From Gaiellasilicea sp037721555 (GTDB lineage Bacteria; Actinomycetota; Thermoleophilia; Gaiellales; Gaiellaceae), in NCBI GenBank assembly GCA_037721555.1, contig JBBJOI010000015.1, forward strand, positions 1 through 64,000: a stretch of 64,000 bases of DNA, read 5' to 3'. This document shows positions 35,713 through 43,809 of this stretch, one piece after another. The notes under the pieces were generated by a model that was not told the DNA's origin, did not search any database, and saw only the letters and a program-made list of their open reading frames with translations. The translations under genes were made by a program, and so were the position numbers. The number at the start of each line of letters is the position of its first letter. Positions within the stretch are counted from its first letter, which is position 1.

Positions 35713-36888
35713 CTACTCCGTGTGGCCGCCGACCTCGGCCACGGCTTCGGCCTCGGCGGCGGCCCCGACGGCGGCTGAGAGCCAGTCGACCCGCCCGATC
35801 CAGCGCCCGCGGCTCTCGGCGTACCAGGCGATGGTGCGGAGGACGCCCTCCTCCCACGAGACGAGCGGCTCCCAGCCCGTCTCGCCGTGGAGCTTCTCGT
35901 AGCCGACCCGGAGCGCCATCACGTCGGTGACGCCCGGGCGCAGCCGCGACGGCGTGGTGACGATCTCGCGGTCAGCGGGCCAGTAGCCGTTCTCCGCACC
36001 GACGCGCAGGATCAGCGCCGACCAGTCGGCCATCGAGATGTTCTCGCCCTGGCCGTAGACGTAGACGTCGCCAGGGGTGCCGTGCGCAGCCACGGTGAGA
36101 TGCCCACGGACGCCGTCGGAGCAGAAGCAGAAGTCGCGCAGCGGCTCGAGGGCGCCGAGCTCGATCTCGGGACGCTCGAGCGCCTGCGTGATGATCGTCC
36201 CGGTGACGTAGCGCGGGTTCTGGCGCGGGCCGTAGTTGTTGAACATCCTGGTGACGACACCGGGCAGGCCGAAGCCGTCGTGGTAGTTCATCGTCAGGAA
36301 GTCGGCCGCGACCTTCGCGGTCGCGTAGATCGACTTCGGGTTGAGCGGCGAGCGTTCGTGCAGGATCAGGCCGCCCTGCTCGTCGAAGTCGTGATGGTGC
36401 GCGACCGTGTCGCGGACGTTCCCGTACTCCTCGGACGTGCCCGCGGTGTCGAACTTCTCGAGCTCGAGCCCCCAGTCGACGATCGACTGAAGCAGGTTGA
36501 GCGTGCCAACGGTGTTCGCCATCACCGTCTCGTAGGGCCGATGCCAGGACTCGCCCACGTGCGCCTGCGCGCCAAGGTGGAAGACGTACGGACGGTCGGG
36601 AGCATCCTTCAGCTCACGGACGAGGTAGTCGACCGACGTCTTGTCGGTGAGATCGGCGAAGTGCACCTTGAGCCGCCCCCGCAGATGCCCGAGGTTGTTG
36701 AGCGCCCCGCTCGAGGTGGCGCGGACGAAGGCGTGAACGTGCGCGCCGAGCTCGACGAGGGCGTCCGTCAGGTGCGAGCCCATGAAGCCGTCGGCCCCCG
36801 TGACCAGCACAGTCCGACCGCCGAAGATCTCACCGAAGTCCTGCCGCAGCCGCTCACGGTCGGAGGTGGTCCAGATCGAGTCGCCCAT
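35713..36888 (-). CDS. NAD-dependent sugar-nucleotide dehydratase, GMD-like
   Basis: A 391-residue extended SDR protein. VTGADGFMGSHLTDALVELG is the nucleotide motif at about 28-47, AGTSEEYGNV holds the catalytic Thr-Ser-Glu-Glu set of 4,6-dehydratases, and SIYATAKVAADFL holds YxxxK. MFNNYGPRQNPRYVTGTIIT and FCFCSDGVRGHLTVA complete the pattern. The adjacent fucose-synthase-like gene favours GDP-mannose as substrate; a CDP- or dTDP-hexose dehydratase is possible. The alanine-rich tail after about residue 370 is not typical. It heads a three-gene minus operon. Confidence 0.83.
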   Translation of the reverse strand: MGDSIWTTSDRERLRQDFGEIFGGRTVLVTGADGFMGSHLTDALVELGAHVHAFVRATSSGALNNLGHLRGRLKVHFADLTDKTSVDYLVRELKDAPDRPYVFHLGAQAHVGESWHRPYETVMANTVGTLNLLQSIVDWGLELEKFDTAGTSEEYGNVRDTVAHHHDFDEQGGLILHERSPLNPKSIYATAKVAADFLTMNYHDGFGLPGVVTRMFNNYGPRQNPRYVTGTIITQALERPEIELGALEPLRDFCFCSDGVRGHLTVAAHGTPGDVYVYGQGENISMADWSALILRVGAENGYWPADREIVTTPSRLRPGVTDVMALRVGYEKLHGETGWEPLVSWEEGVLRTIAWYAESRGRWIGRVDWLSAAVGAAAEAEAVAEVGGHTE

Positions 36889-36896
36889 CCGCGATC

Positions 36897-36903
36897 TAGG
36901 CTA
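36897..36903. promoter_or_regulatory. Shared bidirectional -10 box
   Basis: TAGGCTA reads TAGGCT on the plus strand (8 nt before GTG 36911) and TAGCCT on the minus strand (9 nt before ATG 36888). Only 22 bp separate the two start codons, so both messages should be leaderless. Confidence 0.5.
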
Positions 36904-36910
36904 CCGGGTC

Positions 36911-37762
36911 GTGCGGTTGAAGCCCTCAGCGCTGAAGCTCACCGCGCTCAGCCTGCTCGAGCGGGCTGCCGCAGTTGCGCGGCGGCGGCGGCTGGGCTTT
37001 CTCGTCGATGCGCTGGGGCCCTATGTCTCGCGGCCGTTCGAGCGGTTCGAGCTCGAGGTGGACGGGGTGCGGCTGCACGGACGCGATCTCGCTCAGCTGC
37101 ACTACGTTCGCGAGCTTCGCGACCACGGGCGCGAGCGCACGTTCGTCGAGCTGCTCGCCGAGGCGGTGCCCGACGGAGGGGTGGTGCTCGAGGGCGGGGC
37201 GCACCTCGGATTCGTCAGCGTCCACGCGGCGCGGGCCGCCGGGCCGAACGGCCGTGTGGTCGTCTTCGAGCCGAACCCGACGGTGCACGACATCCTCCGC
37301 GAGAACCTCGACCTGAACAACGTCGCCGATCGCGTCGACGTGCACGGACTGGCTCTCGGCGCCGAGAGGGGAACCGTCCGGCTCTACCTCAGCGGCGACA
37401 CGAGCAGCGTCTTCGAGGCGGGCGGCGAGGTGACGTCCGTCGAAGTCGCCGTCGCTCGCGCCGACGAGGTCGTCGAAGGGCCTGTCGACGTCGTCAAGCT
37501 CGACGTGGAGGGATCCGAGCTCGCAGCGCTGCGAGGGATGGAGCGCCTGCTCGAGCGCGAGGACGCGCCACGTGCCCTCTTCGTCGAGTGCCATCCGCAG
37601 CTGCTCGCCCGCGCAGGCTCCTCGCGCGACGAGCTGCTGACCTGGCTGCACGCGGCCGGCTACGCCGTCGAGTGGATCGACGAGGCCGGCCACCGCCTCG
37701 CGCCACTCTCGGAGGCATGGGACGGCGACTACGTCAACCTCCGCTGCCTGCGTCTGCCGTGA
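36911..37762 (+). CDS. FkbM family methyltransferase
   Basis: A SAM-dependent O-methyltransferase of 283 residues from GTG 36911 (VRLKPSALKLTALSLLERAA); an upstream in-frame start is rejected because it would run through the divergent dehydratase gene. VVLEGGAHLGFVSVHAARAA (motif I), VVVFEPNPTVHDILRENLDL and the FkbM-specific DVVKLDVEGSELAALRGMER are present. FkbM enzymes methylate hydroxyls of polyketides and sugars; here a glycan methylation is likely. It overlaps the next methyltransferase by 4 bp (GTGA, 37759-37762). Confidence 0.9.
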   Translation: MRLKPSALKLTALSLLERAAAVARRRRLGFLVDALGPYVSRPFERFELEVDGVRLHGRDLAQLHYVRELRDHGRERTFVELLAEAVPDGGVVLEGGAHLGFVSVHAARAAGPNGRVVVFEPNPTVHDILRENLDLNNVADRVDVHGLALGAERGTVRLYLSGDTSSVFEAGGEVTSVEVAVARADEVVEGPVDVVKLDVEGSELAALRGMERLLEREDAPRALFVECHPQLLARAGSSRDELLTWLHAAGYAVEWIDEAGHRLAPLSEAWDGDYVNLRCLRLP

Positions 37763-38418
37763 AGCCCGACGGCTACTTCGCCCAGGATCGGGCCGAGCTC
37801 GTCCGGCTCCTCCCGCGGCCGCTCGGGCGCGTTCTCGATGTCGGCTGCGGCGAGGGCGCCACCGGCCGGAGCCTGCGCGGGGCGGGAGCGCACTGGATCT
37901 CGGGCGTCGAGCTCGACCCCGAGGCGGCCGCGGTTGCCGCGCGGTCGTACGACGAGATCCACGTCGGGCGCGCCGAGGACGAGCTGCAGCATCTGAGCGG
38001 GCCGTTCGACACGATCCTGCTCTACGACGTGCTCGAGCACCTGCCCGAGCCGTGGGTCGTGCTCGAGCGCCTGCACGAGGTCGCCGCGCCGGGGGCACGC
38101 GTCCACGTGTCGGTGCCGAACGCACGGCACTGGACGCTTCTGCGCGACGTGGCGCTACGCGGCAGCTTCGGCTACGTCGAGGCCGGCCACCGCGACCGGA
38201 CTCACCTGCGCTGGTTCACGAAACGCGACCTCGGCGACTTGCTGTCGAGCTCCGGCTGGAGCGTCGAAGCCGTCTCGCACGGCCGGCTCCGGCCCATCTC
38301 GCGGCTGGCCGAGAGAGTCACGCGCGGTCTGTCGGCCGAGTTTCTGGTCTACCAGCTCTCGGCGCTCGGCCGGCGGGCCCGAAATGGGCCGGAAGCTCCC
38401 CCCGGAAGCGAAGGCTGA
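37759..38418 (+). CDS. Class I SAM-dependent methyltransferase
   Basis: A 219-residue methyltransferase starting at GTG 37759 (VKPDGYFAQDRAELVRLLPR). GRVLDVGCGEGATGRSLRGA at about 24-43 is motif I and FDTILLYDVLEHLPEPWVVL near 81-100 covers motifs II-III. HLRWFTKRDLGDLLSSSGWS is common in the UbiG-like group seen in polysaccharide loci. The last 101 bp (38318-38418) are also the 3' end of the opposing GT2 gene, an unusually long convergent overlap. Confidence 0.86.
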   Translation: MKPDGYFAQDRAELVRLLPRPLGRVLDVGCGEGATGRSLRGAGAHWISGVELDPEAAAVAARSYDEIHVGRAEDELQHLSGPFDTILLYDVLEHLPEPWVVLERLHEVAAPGARVHVSVPNARHWTLLRDVALRGSFGYVEAGHRDRTHLRWFTKRDLGDLLSSSGWSVEAVSHGRLRPISRLAERVTRGLSAEFLVYQLSALGRRARNGPEAPPGSEG

Positions 38419-39343
38419 GCAGGCTCGCCTGCCGGCGCAGCGCCGTGACGAAGCCGACCGAAGCGAGCTCCAGCGGCGGGCGGTGTCCCGAGCCTCGGAG
38501 GCCTGCAGCTCTCGCGCGCAGGCGCTCCCGGAGCGGACCCACCTCGCGCCGGACGAGCAGGTGGATCGCGAGCGCCGGCCAGTCGAGGAGCGCAACCTTG
38601 GCGCGCAGGCGCGGCCGGCGCCGGCCGACGCGGTACTTCGCGAGCACGTAGCCGCGCCCAAACGCCTCGAGCCGCCGGGCCGCCGGCGAGGCGGCACCGA
38701 GCGTCTGGCCGTGCCGGTGAAGCGCCCGAGCGTGGGCAGCGAGCGCACACTGCCAACCGGCCGCGCGGAAGCGGAGCGCGAGGTCGACGTCCTCCCAGTA
38801 GGCGAAGAGCGTCTCGTCGAAGCCCGCGAGCTCCTTAAAGGCGGTCAGCCGGTACGCAGCCGCGCCGCCGCAGGGGCCGACCGGGTCGGCTGCCCGATCG
38901 AGCAGGGACGTCGGCTCGTTCCAGAGGTAGTCCCAGGAGCGAAGCGTGGTGTCGAGCTCGATCCCGGCCGAGTCGATCCGGCCCGGATCGTCGGCCTGCA
39001 GCAGGACACCTGCCGTCATCCCCACCTCCGGACGGCCGAACGGCTCGACCAGCTCGGCGACAAAGCCGGGCTCGCACACAACGTCGTTGTTGACGAGCAC
39101 GAGCACGTCGCCTCTAAGCTCGAGCGCGACCCGGTTGATCGCGGCGCCGAAGCCGAGGTTGCGCTCGTTCGAAACCACGCGCACGCTGGGATGCCGCGCG
39201 GCGACGGCCTCGGCGGTACCGTCGGTCGACGCGTTGTCGACGACCACCACTCCCGCAGGCGCCGTCTGCCGCTCGAGGCTCGCGAGCGTCTCGAGGAGCA
39301 GCTCCCGCGCGTTCAGCGTCGGGATGACGACCCACGCCTTCAC
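38318..39343 (-). CDS. Glycosyltransferase family 2 (WbbL-like rhamnosyltransferase type)
   Basis: A 341-residue GT2 enzyme from GTG 39343 (VKAWVVIPTLNARELLLETL). It shows VVDNASTDGTAEAV, NLGFGAAINRVALELRGDVL, VNNDVVCEP (DXD site) and AYWEDVDLALRFRAAGW. CGGAAAYRLTAFKELAGFDE is the standard stretch before that ED motif. The C-terminal basic tail overlaps the opposing methyltransferase by 101 bp. A TAGGGT box at 39357-39352 lies 8 nt before the start. The donor is probably a dTDP- or GDP-deoxysugar, by family tendency only. Confidence 0.9.
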   Translation of the reverse strand: MKAWVVIPTLNARELLLETLASLERQTAPAGVVVVDNASTDGTAEAVAARHPSVRVVSNERNLGFGAAINRVALELRGDVLVLVNNDVVCEPGFVAELVEPFGRPEVGMTAGVLLQADDPGRIDSAGIELDTTLRSWDYLWNEPTSLLDRAADPVGPCGGAAAYRLTAFKELAGFDETLFAYWEDVDLALRFRAAGWQCALAAHARALHRHGQTLGAASPAARRLEAFGRGYVLAKYRVGRRRPRLRAKVALLDWPALAIHLLVRREVGPLRERLRARAAGLRGSGHRPPLELASVGFVTALRRQASLLSLRFRGELPAHFGPAGRAPRAGRPETRPTDRA

Positions 39344-39357
39344 TACGGTTGACCCTA
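39344..39357. promoter_or_regulatory. Paired divergent -10 boxes in a 15-bp gap
   Basis: TACGGT (plus, 39344-39349) is 9 nt before GTG 39359. TAGGGT (minus, 39357-39352) is 8 nt before GTG 39343. With only 15 bp between start codons there is no room for untranslated leaders. Confidence 0.45.
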
Positions 39358-39358
39358 C

Positions 39359-40819
39359 GTGAGCGCCTCGGAGCACACGGACGTCCTGCGGACGGGCGAA
39401 GCGGGCGGCAAGGTGATCCGGGGTGGTGTCCTGCGGGGCGCGGGCTATGCCGCCGGCATCCTGCTCGGCGCGGGCACGTCGGTGCTGCTGCTCCGCCATC
39501 TCGGCGTCGCCGACTTCGGCCGCTACGGCGTCGTGATCGCGCTGCTCGGGATCGTCGGCGGGATCACGGACGCCGGGCTGACAGCCGTCGGCAGCCGCGA
39601 GCTCGCGATCCGGCCGGCGGCGGAGCGGCCGGCGCTGATGCGCAACCTCGTTGCCTTGCGGATCCTGCTCACCTCCGCGGGCGTCGTCGTCGCGACCCTC
39701 TTCGCGCTCGCGGCCGGCTACGACGGCGTCGTCGTCGCGGGCACCGCAGTCGCCGGAGTCGGAATCCTGCTCCTGCATACCCAGTCGACCCTGATGATGC
39801 CGCTCGCGATCGAGCTCCGCTACGGCTCGATCACGCTCGTGGAGACGCTCAGGCACGCGCTCACACTTGTCGGGATCGCGGCCCTCGTCGTCGCGGGCGC
39901 CTCGCTCTTCGCGTTTTTCACCATCCCGGTCGCGGTCGGAGTGGCCACCGTGGCGCTGACACCGTTCCTCGTCGCAGGCATGCGCGGGATGAGCCCATCC
40001 GTCGACCGGGCGACTGCCTTCGCCCTGTTGCGGGAGTCGCTCCCGCTTGCTGCAGCGATCGCAATGAACGTCGTCTACCTCCGCTTGCTCGTGCTGCTCG
40101 TCTCGCTGGGGACGGACGACACCGAGACGGGGCTCTTCGCCACCTCGTTTCGCGTCTTCGAGATCCTGCTCGGGATCCCGACGCTCGTGCTCGGCGTCGC
40201 GCTGCCGTTGCTCGCCGTCGCCGGCGCGGAGGATCGTGAGCGCCTGCGCTACGCGGTGCAGCGCCTGACCGAGACGGCGCTCGCGGTCTCGCTCCTGCTC
40301 GTCCTCGTGACGGTGGTGTTGGCGCGGCCGGCGATCCGACTGCTCGGCGACGGGGAGTACGACGACGCGGCGCCGATGCTGCAGCTGCAGGCGTTCGCGC
40401 TCATCGGCATCTTCCTCAGCCAGGTCTGGACGCTCGCGCTCGTCTCACTTCGGCGCCAGCGCGACGTTGCCTTCGCGAACGGCATCGCGCTGCTCGTCGT
40501 CGTCGCTCTGGGCCTCGTGCTGGTGAACGCCTACGGGGGAATCGGCGGCGCGGCCACGGCCGTCGCCAGCGAGACGCTGCTCGCCGTGCTCGTCTACGTC
40601 TTTCTCTTCCGCGCCGATCGCGCCGCGGCGCCGCGCCTCCGGTTCGCCCCGAGACCGCTGGCGGCGGCCGGGGCGGGAGCGATCGTCGCTCTGGTGCTGC
40701 CGCTCAGCGCGTGGATCGCCGCACCCCTCGCTGCGCTCGTCTTCGTCGGCGTCGCCATCGTCACAGGCGCCGTCCCGCCCGAGGTGCTGCCGGCACTGCG
40801 CGCGAGGAGCAGGCGGTGA
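39359..40819 (+). CDS. Polysaccharide flippase (Wzx/MOP superfamily), second copy
   Basis: A 486-residue protein with about 14 hydrophobic helices. The N-terminus (GGVLRGAGYAAGILLGAGTS, VLLLRHLGVADFGRYGVVIA) is the usual Wzx opening. It is only distantly similar to the flippase at 16118, so the two are not recent duplicates. It is the first gene of a three-gene plus operon and is coupled to the next GT4 through a GTGA overlap (40816-40819). It likely translocates a lipid-linked repeat unit. Confidence 0.9.
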   Translation: MSASEHTDVLRTGEAGGKVIRGGVLRGAGYAAGILLGAGTSVLLLRHLGVADFGRYGVVIALLGIVGGITDAGLTAVGSRELAIRPAAERPALMRNLVALRILLTSAGVVVATLFALAAGYDGVVVAGTAVAGVGILLLHTQSTLMMPLAIELRYGSITLVETLRHALTLVGIAALVVAGASLFAFFTIPVAVGVATVALTPFLVAGMRGMSPSVDRATAFALLRESLPLAAAIAMNVVYLRLLVLLVSLGTDDTETGLFATSFRVFEILLGIPTLVLGVALPLLAVAGAEDRERLRYAVQRLTETALAVSLLLVLVTVVLARPAIRLLGDGEYDDAAPMLQLQAFALIGIFLSQVWTLALVSLRRQRDVAFANGIALLVVVALGLVLVNAYGGIGGAATAVASETLLAVLVYVFLFRADRAAAPRLRFAPRPLAAAGAGAIVALVLPLSAWIAAPLAALVFVGVAIVTGAVPPEVLPALRARSRR

Positions 40820-41931
40820 GGCCCCGGGTCGTTCTCCTGCGCGGCCACAACGCGAACCCCTGGGACCTGCGGCCGTGGGAGCGCCTGCGCGACGAGTTCG
40901 AGGTCGTCGTACTCGTGACCGGCTCGAACGTCTACGACCTGGAGGATCTCGATCTCGACGTGATCCCGGTGAAGGCGGTGCGCGACTTCCTGCCCGGGGG
41001 TCGCATCGGCGAGCTCGCGTCCCGGGTTCCCGGCGACCGGTACCGCGACCTTGCGACGCACCTGCGCGGCGCCGCGATCGTGCACTCGGCTGAGCTCGGC
41101 GTCTGGTTCAGCGGGCAGCCGGCGGAGCTGAAGCAGGAGCTCGGCTTCAAGCTCGTGCTGACCGTCTGGGAGACGATCCCGTTCCGGGACACCTTCCGAG
41201 CCTTCCGCGGGCGCGGCTACCGGCGCGTTGCACTCGAAGGCGCCGACCTCTTCCTCGCCGCCACCGACCGCGCGCGCCGGTGCCTGCTCCTCGAGGGCGC
41301 TGCGGCGGAGCGCATCGAGGTCTCGCCCCCGGGCGTCAACGCCGATCGCTTCGCGGCCGCCCGTGCGGCGCTCGTCCCTGGCCCGGGTGCCGGCACGAGT
41401 CCGGCACCGGTGATCGTCTCGCCGGGGCGGCTCGTCTGGGAGAAGGGGCACTACGACGTGATGCGGGCACTGGCGCTGCTCGAGCCGCCGGTGCGGCTGC
41501 TCATCGTCGGCGTGGGCCCCGAGCGCGAGCGGCTGCTCCGCTACGCCACTGACCTCGGCATCGCCCACCGGGTCGAGATCCGGGCGGTTCCCCACGTCGA
41601 GATGCCGGCCGTCTTCGCCGGCGCTGCCTGCGTCGTCCTTGCGAGTCTCCCGATCCCGCTCTGGGAGGAGCAGTTCGGAATGGTGCTCGCCGAGGCGATG
41701 GCGGCAGGCGTGCCGGTCGTCGCGAGCTCCTCGGGTGCCATTCCCGAAGTCCTCGGACCCGGCGCGACGCTCTTCGCGCCCGGTGACTGGCCGGAGCTCG
41801 CCCGCCTGCTGCGAGAGACGCTGTCAGACTCCGGTCGAGCTCACGACCACGACCCCGAACTCGTGCGTCGCTACTCGCTGGACGCGGCGGCAGAGCGGCT
41901 GGCCGCCGCGTACCGGAGACTGCTCGCATGA
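40816..41931 (+). CDS. Glycosyltransferase family 4
   Basis: A GT-B enzyme of 371 residues from GTG 40816 (VRPRVVLLRGHNANPWDLRP), coupled to the flippase stop. The N-terminal domain is of the unusual HNANPWDLRPWERLRDEFEV type; LVLTVWETIPFRDTFRAFRG lies mid-domain. PVIVSPGRLVWEKGHYDVMR starts the donor domain and the EX7E site is in WEEQFGMVLAEAMAAGVPVV near residue 287. It overlaps the following methyltransferase by 4 bp. Specificity is unknown. Confidence 0.9.
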   Translation: MRPRVVLLRGHNANPWDLRPWERLRDEFEVVVLVTGSNVYDLEDLDLDVIPVKAVRDFLPGGRIGELASRVPGDRYRDLATHLRGAAIVHSAELGVWFSGQPAELKQELGFKLVLTVWETIPFRDTFRAFRGRGYRRVALEGADLFLAATDRARRCLLLEGAAAERIEVSPPGVNADRFAAARAALVPGPGAGTSPAPVIVSPGRLVWEKGHYDVMRALALLEPPVRLLIVGVGPERERLLRYATDLGIAHRVEIRAVPHVEMPAVFAGAACVVLASLPIPLWEEQFGMVLAEAMAAGVPVVASSSGAIPEVLGPGATLFAPGDWPELARLLRETLSDSGRAHDHDPELVRRYSLDAAAERLAAAYRRLLA

Positions 41932-42749
41932 ATCGCCCTACGCCAGCCTCCGATCCGCGCAGCGGCTTCTACCGCAGGGTGCTCACGAGCCTGATCGAGG
42001 ACGGCCTGCTCCGCCGGGACATGTCCGTCCTCGTCGTCGCCGGGGGCAACGCCGACAGCGCGGCCTTCGGGTCGGTCGGATTCGAGCATGTGACGATCAC
42101 CAATCTCGACGAGCGCCAGGCGTCGGCGGATCTGGCGCCGTACTCCTGGGCCTTCGAGGACGCCGAGAGCCTGACCCTCCCGGACGAGTCGGTCGACGTC
42201 GCTGTCGTCAGCGCAGGCCTGCACCACTGCCGATCGCCACACCGGGCCCTGCTCGAGCTCTATCGCGTCAGCCGGGTGGCTGTGCTCGCGATCGAGAGTC
42301 GCGAAAGCGCGTTGATGAGGCTCGGAGTCAAAGCTCGCGCCGTCGACGACTACGAGCTGGCTGCGGTCGCAGCACACGGCCTGCGAGCGGGCGGCGTCGC
42401 GAACACGAGCACGCCGAACTTCATCTATCGGTGGACGGAGCACGAGGTCGAGAAGACGATCGCCTCATACGCGCCGCATGCACGACACCGCATCCGCTTC
42501 TTCCGGGAGTTCGAGTTCCCCGACGTGCTGGTGTCGGCGGCAAGCCCGTCGCGCCGGCTCGCTCTGCGCCTGCTCGAGCCGGCACTCGGCGTCGTCACCC
42601 GCGCATTGCCGAGCCAGGCCAACCTGTTCGCGTTCGTGATCGAAAAGCCGCAGCTCCCGCGCGACCTCCAGCCCTGGCTGCGGTTGGAGGCCGGACATCC
42701 GGCGCCGGACAAGCGCGCAATCGGCGCGCGCTACAGGATCGACGAATAG
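41928..42749 (+). CDS. SAM-dependent methyltransferase (divergent)
   Basis: A 273-residue protein with a recognisable but degenerate class I core. MSVLVVAGGNADSAAFGSVG is a weak motif I, TITNLDERQASADLAPYSWA the acidic strand, and DVAVVSAGLHHCRSPHRALL motifs II-III. The second half has IYRWTEHEVEKTIASYAPHA, typical of methyltransferases found in capsule loci. ATG 41928 overlaps the upstream stop. Its 3' end overlaps the convergent GT4 by 19 bp. Substrate is probably a sugar on the repeat unit, by context. Confidence 0.78.
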   Translation: MNRPTPASDPRSGFYRRVLTSLIEDGLLRRDMSVLVVAGGNADSAAFGSVGFEHVTITNLDERQASADLAPYSWAFEDAESLTLPDESVDVAVVSAGLHHCRSPHRALLELYRVSRVAVLAIESRESALMRLGVKARAVDDYELAAVAAHGLRAGGVANTSTPNFIYRWTEHEVEKTIASYAPHARHRIRFFREFEFPDVLVSAASPSRRLALRLLEPALGVVTRALPSQANLFAFVIEKPQLPRDLQPWLRLEAGHPAPDKRAIGARYRIDE

Positions 42750-43786
42750 ACCGCCTCGTGCCGTCGGGCTGTCTCGGCCCACGTGAACGCGGAGGCCCGG
42801 GCAAGCCCCGCGGCGACGAGCCGGGCCGGGCTCTCGAGCACCGCGGAGACAACCGCGGCGATGTCCTCGGGATCCTCGGGATCGAAGAGCGCAGCAGCAT
42901 CGCCGACCGCCTCCGGAATCGCGGTCGCCCGCGAGGCCGCGACGGGACAACCGCAGGCCATCGCCTCGAGCGGCGGCTGTCCGAAGCCCTCGTAGCGGCT
43001 GGGAAAGACGAGGCACGCGGCGCGTTGGTACAACGAGACCAGCTCGGCGGGGCCGACGAGGCCCCTGACGCGTACACCGTCGGGGAACGGCCCGCGGCCG
43101 TGACCACCGCCCGTCAGCACGAGCTCGAGCTCAGGTCGCTCGCGCCGTAACAGGACGAGCGCCTCGAAGAGCCGCGCATGGTTCTTGTGCGGCCATGGGC
43201 GCCCCGGGTAGAGCAGGAATCCTTCCCGGGACGCGGTGCCCGGCCGAAACCGCTCGTGGTCGATCCCGTGTGGAATGGCGAAGACGCGCTCGGGCGGAAG
43301 ACCCAGCTGCTCGACGACGCTCCGGCGCACGAACTGGCTCGGAACGATCACGGCAATCGCACGCCGCGCGGAGCCCTCGTGCGCCCGCCGGCGGAAGAGG
43401 CGCTCGCTGCGACTGAAGAGGTGAGGCAGGTCGAGGTGCTGCAGGTCGTGAACCGTCACGACCGTCGGCAACGCCAGGGGCGGCACCGCGATCGTCAGCG
43501 GGTGGTGCACGAGGTCGAGTCCCGCATAGCGCCGTCGCAGCGGTCCGGGGCGGAGCGCCGCGGCCGTCATCGCAACGAAGCGCTGCGGCAGCGACCGCGC
43601 CCGGCGGTACTCGATCACGAGAACTTCCGGAAGCCCCCCGCCGGCCCCGGGGGCGGCGGGCGGCACGAAGGCGCTGTAGTCCAAACTTCCAACGGCTGCC
43701 AATCCGCGCGTCAGCCCGCGCGCGTACGTCTCGGCTCCGCCGATCTCACCCGGCACGAGCGTGAGCACGCTGATCCCGACCCTCAC
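42731..43786 (-). CDS. Glycosyltransferase family 4 (mannosyl/rhamnosyl-transferase-like)
   Basis: A 351-residue GT4 enzyme from GTG 43786 (VRVGISVLTLVPGEIGGAET). The GGAETYARGL loop, TVVTVHDLQHLDLPHLFSRS, SREGFLLYPGRPWPHKNHAR and FPSRYEGFGQPPLEAMACGC (EX7E near residue 265) are all present. The VHDLQH and PWPHKNH elements resemble WbdA/MtfB-like mannosyl- and rhamnosyltransferases. It is a single-gene unit divergent from 43810 and overlapping the preceding methyltransferase end. Confidence 0.92.
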   Translation of the reverse strand: MRVGISVLTLVPGEIGGAETYARGLTRGLAAVGSLDYSAFVPPAAPGAGGGLPEVLVIEYRRARSLPQRFVAMTAAALRPGPLRRRYAGLDLVHHPLTIAVPPLALPTVVTVHDLQHLDLPHLFSRSERLFRRRAHEGSARRAIAVIVPSQFVRRSVVEQLGLPPERVFAIPHGIDHERFRPGTASREGFLLYPGRPWPHKNHARLFEALVLLRRERPELELVLTGGGHGRGPFPDGVRVRGLVGPAELVSLYQRAACLVFPSRYEGFGQPPLEAMACGCPVAASRATAIPEAVGDAAALFDPEDPEDIAAVVSAVLESPARLVAAGLARASAFTWAETARRHEAVYSSIL

Positions 43787-43793
43787 ACTCGCG

Positions 43794-43800
43794 TAAGCTA
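43794..43800. promoter_or_regulatory. Shared bidirectional -10 box
   Basis: TAAGCTA lies within the dyad CGCGTA-AGC-TACGCG. It reads TAAGCT on the plus strand (10 nt before ATG 43810) and TAGCTT on the minus strand (8 nt before GTG 43786). The start codons are 23 bp apart. Confidence 0.5.
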
Positions 43801-43809
43801 CGCGCGGGG

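Noticed and set aside
35887..37758. A long 5' extension of the methyltransferase at 37759
   Set aside because: It crosses the dehydratase gene on the other strand and the FkbM gene; only the part after GTG 37759 has family motifs.
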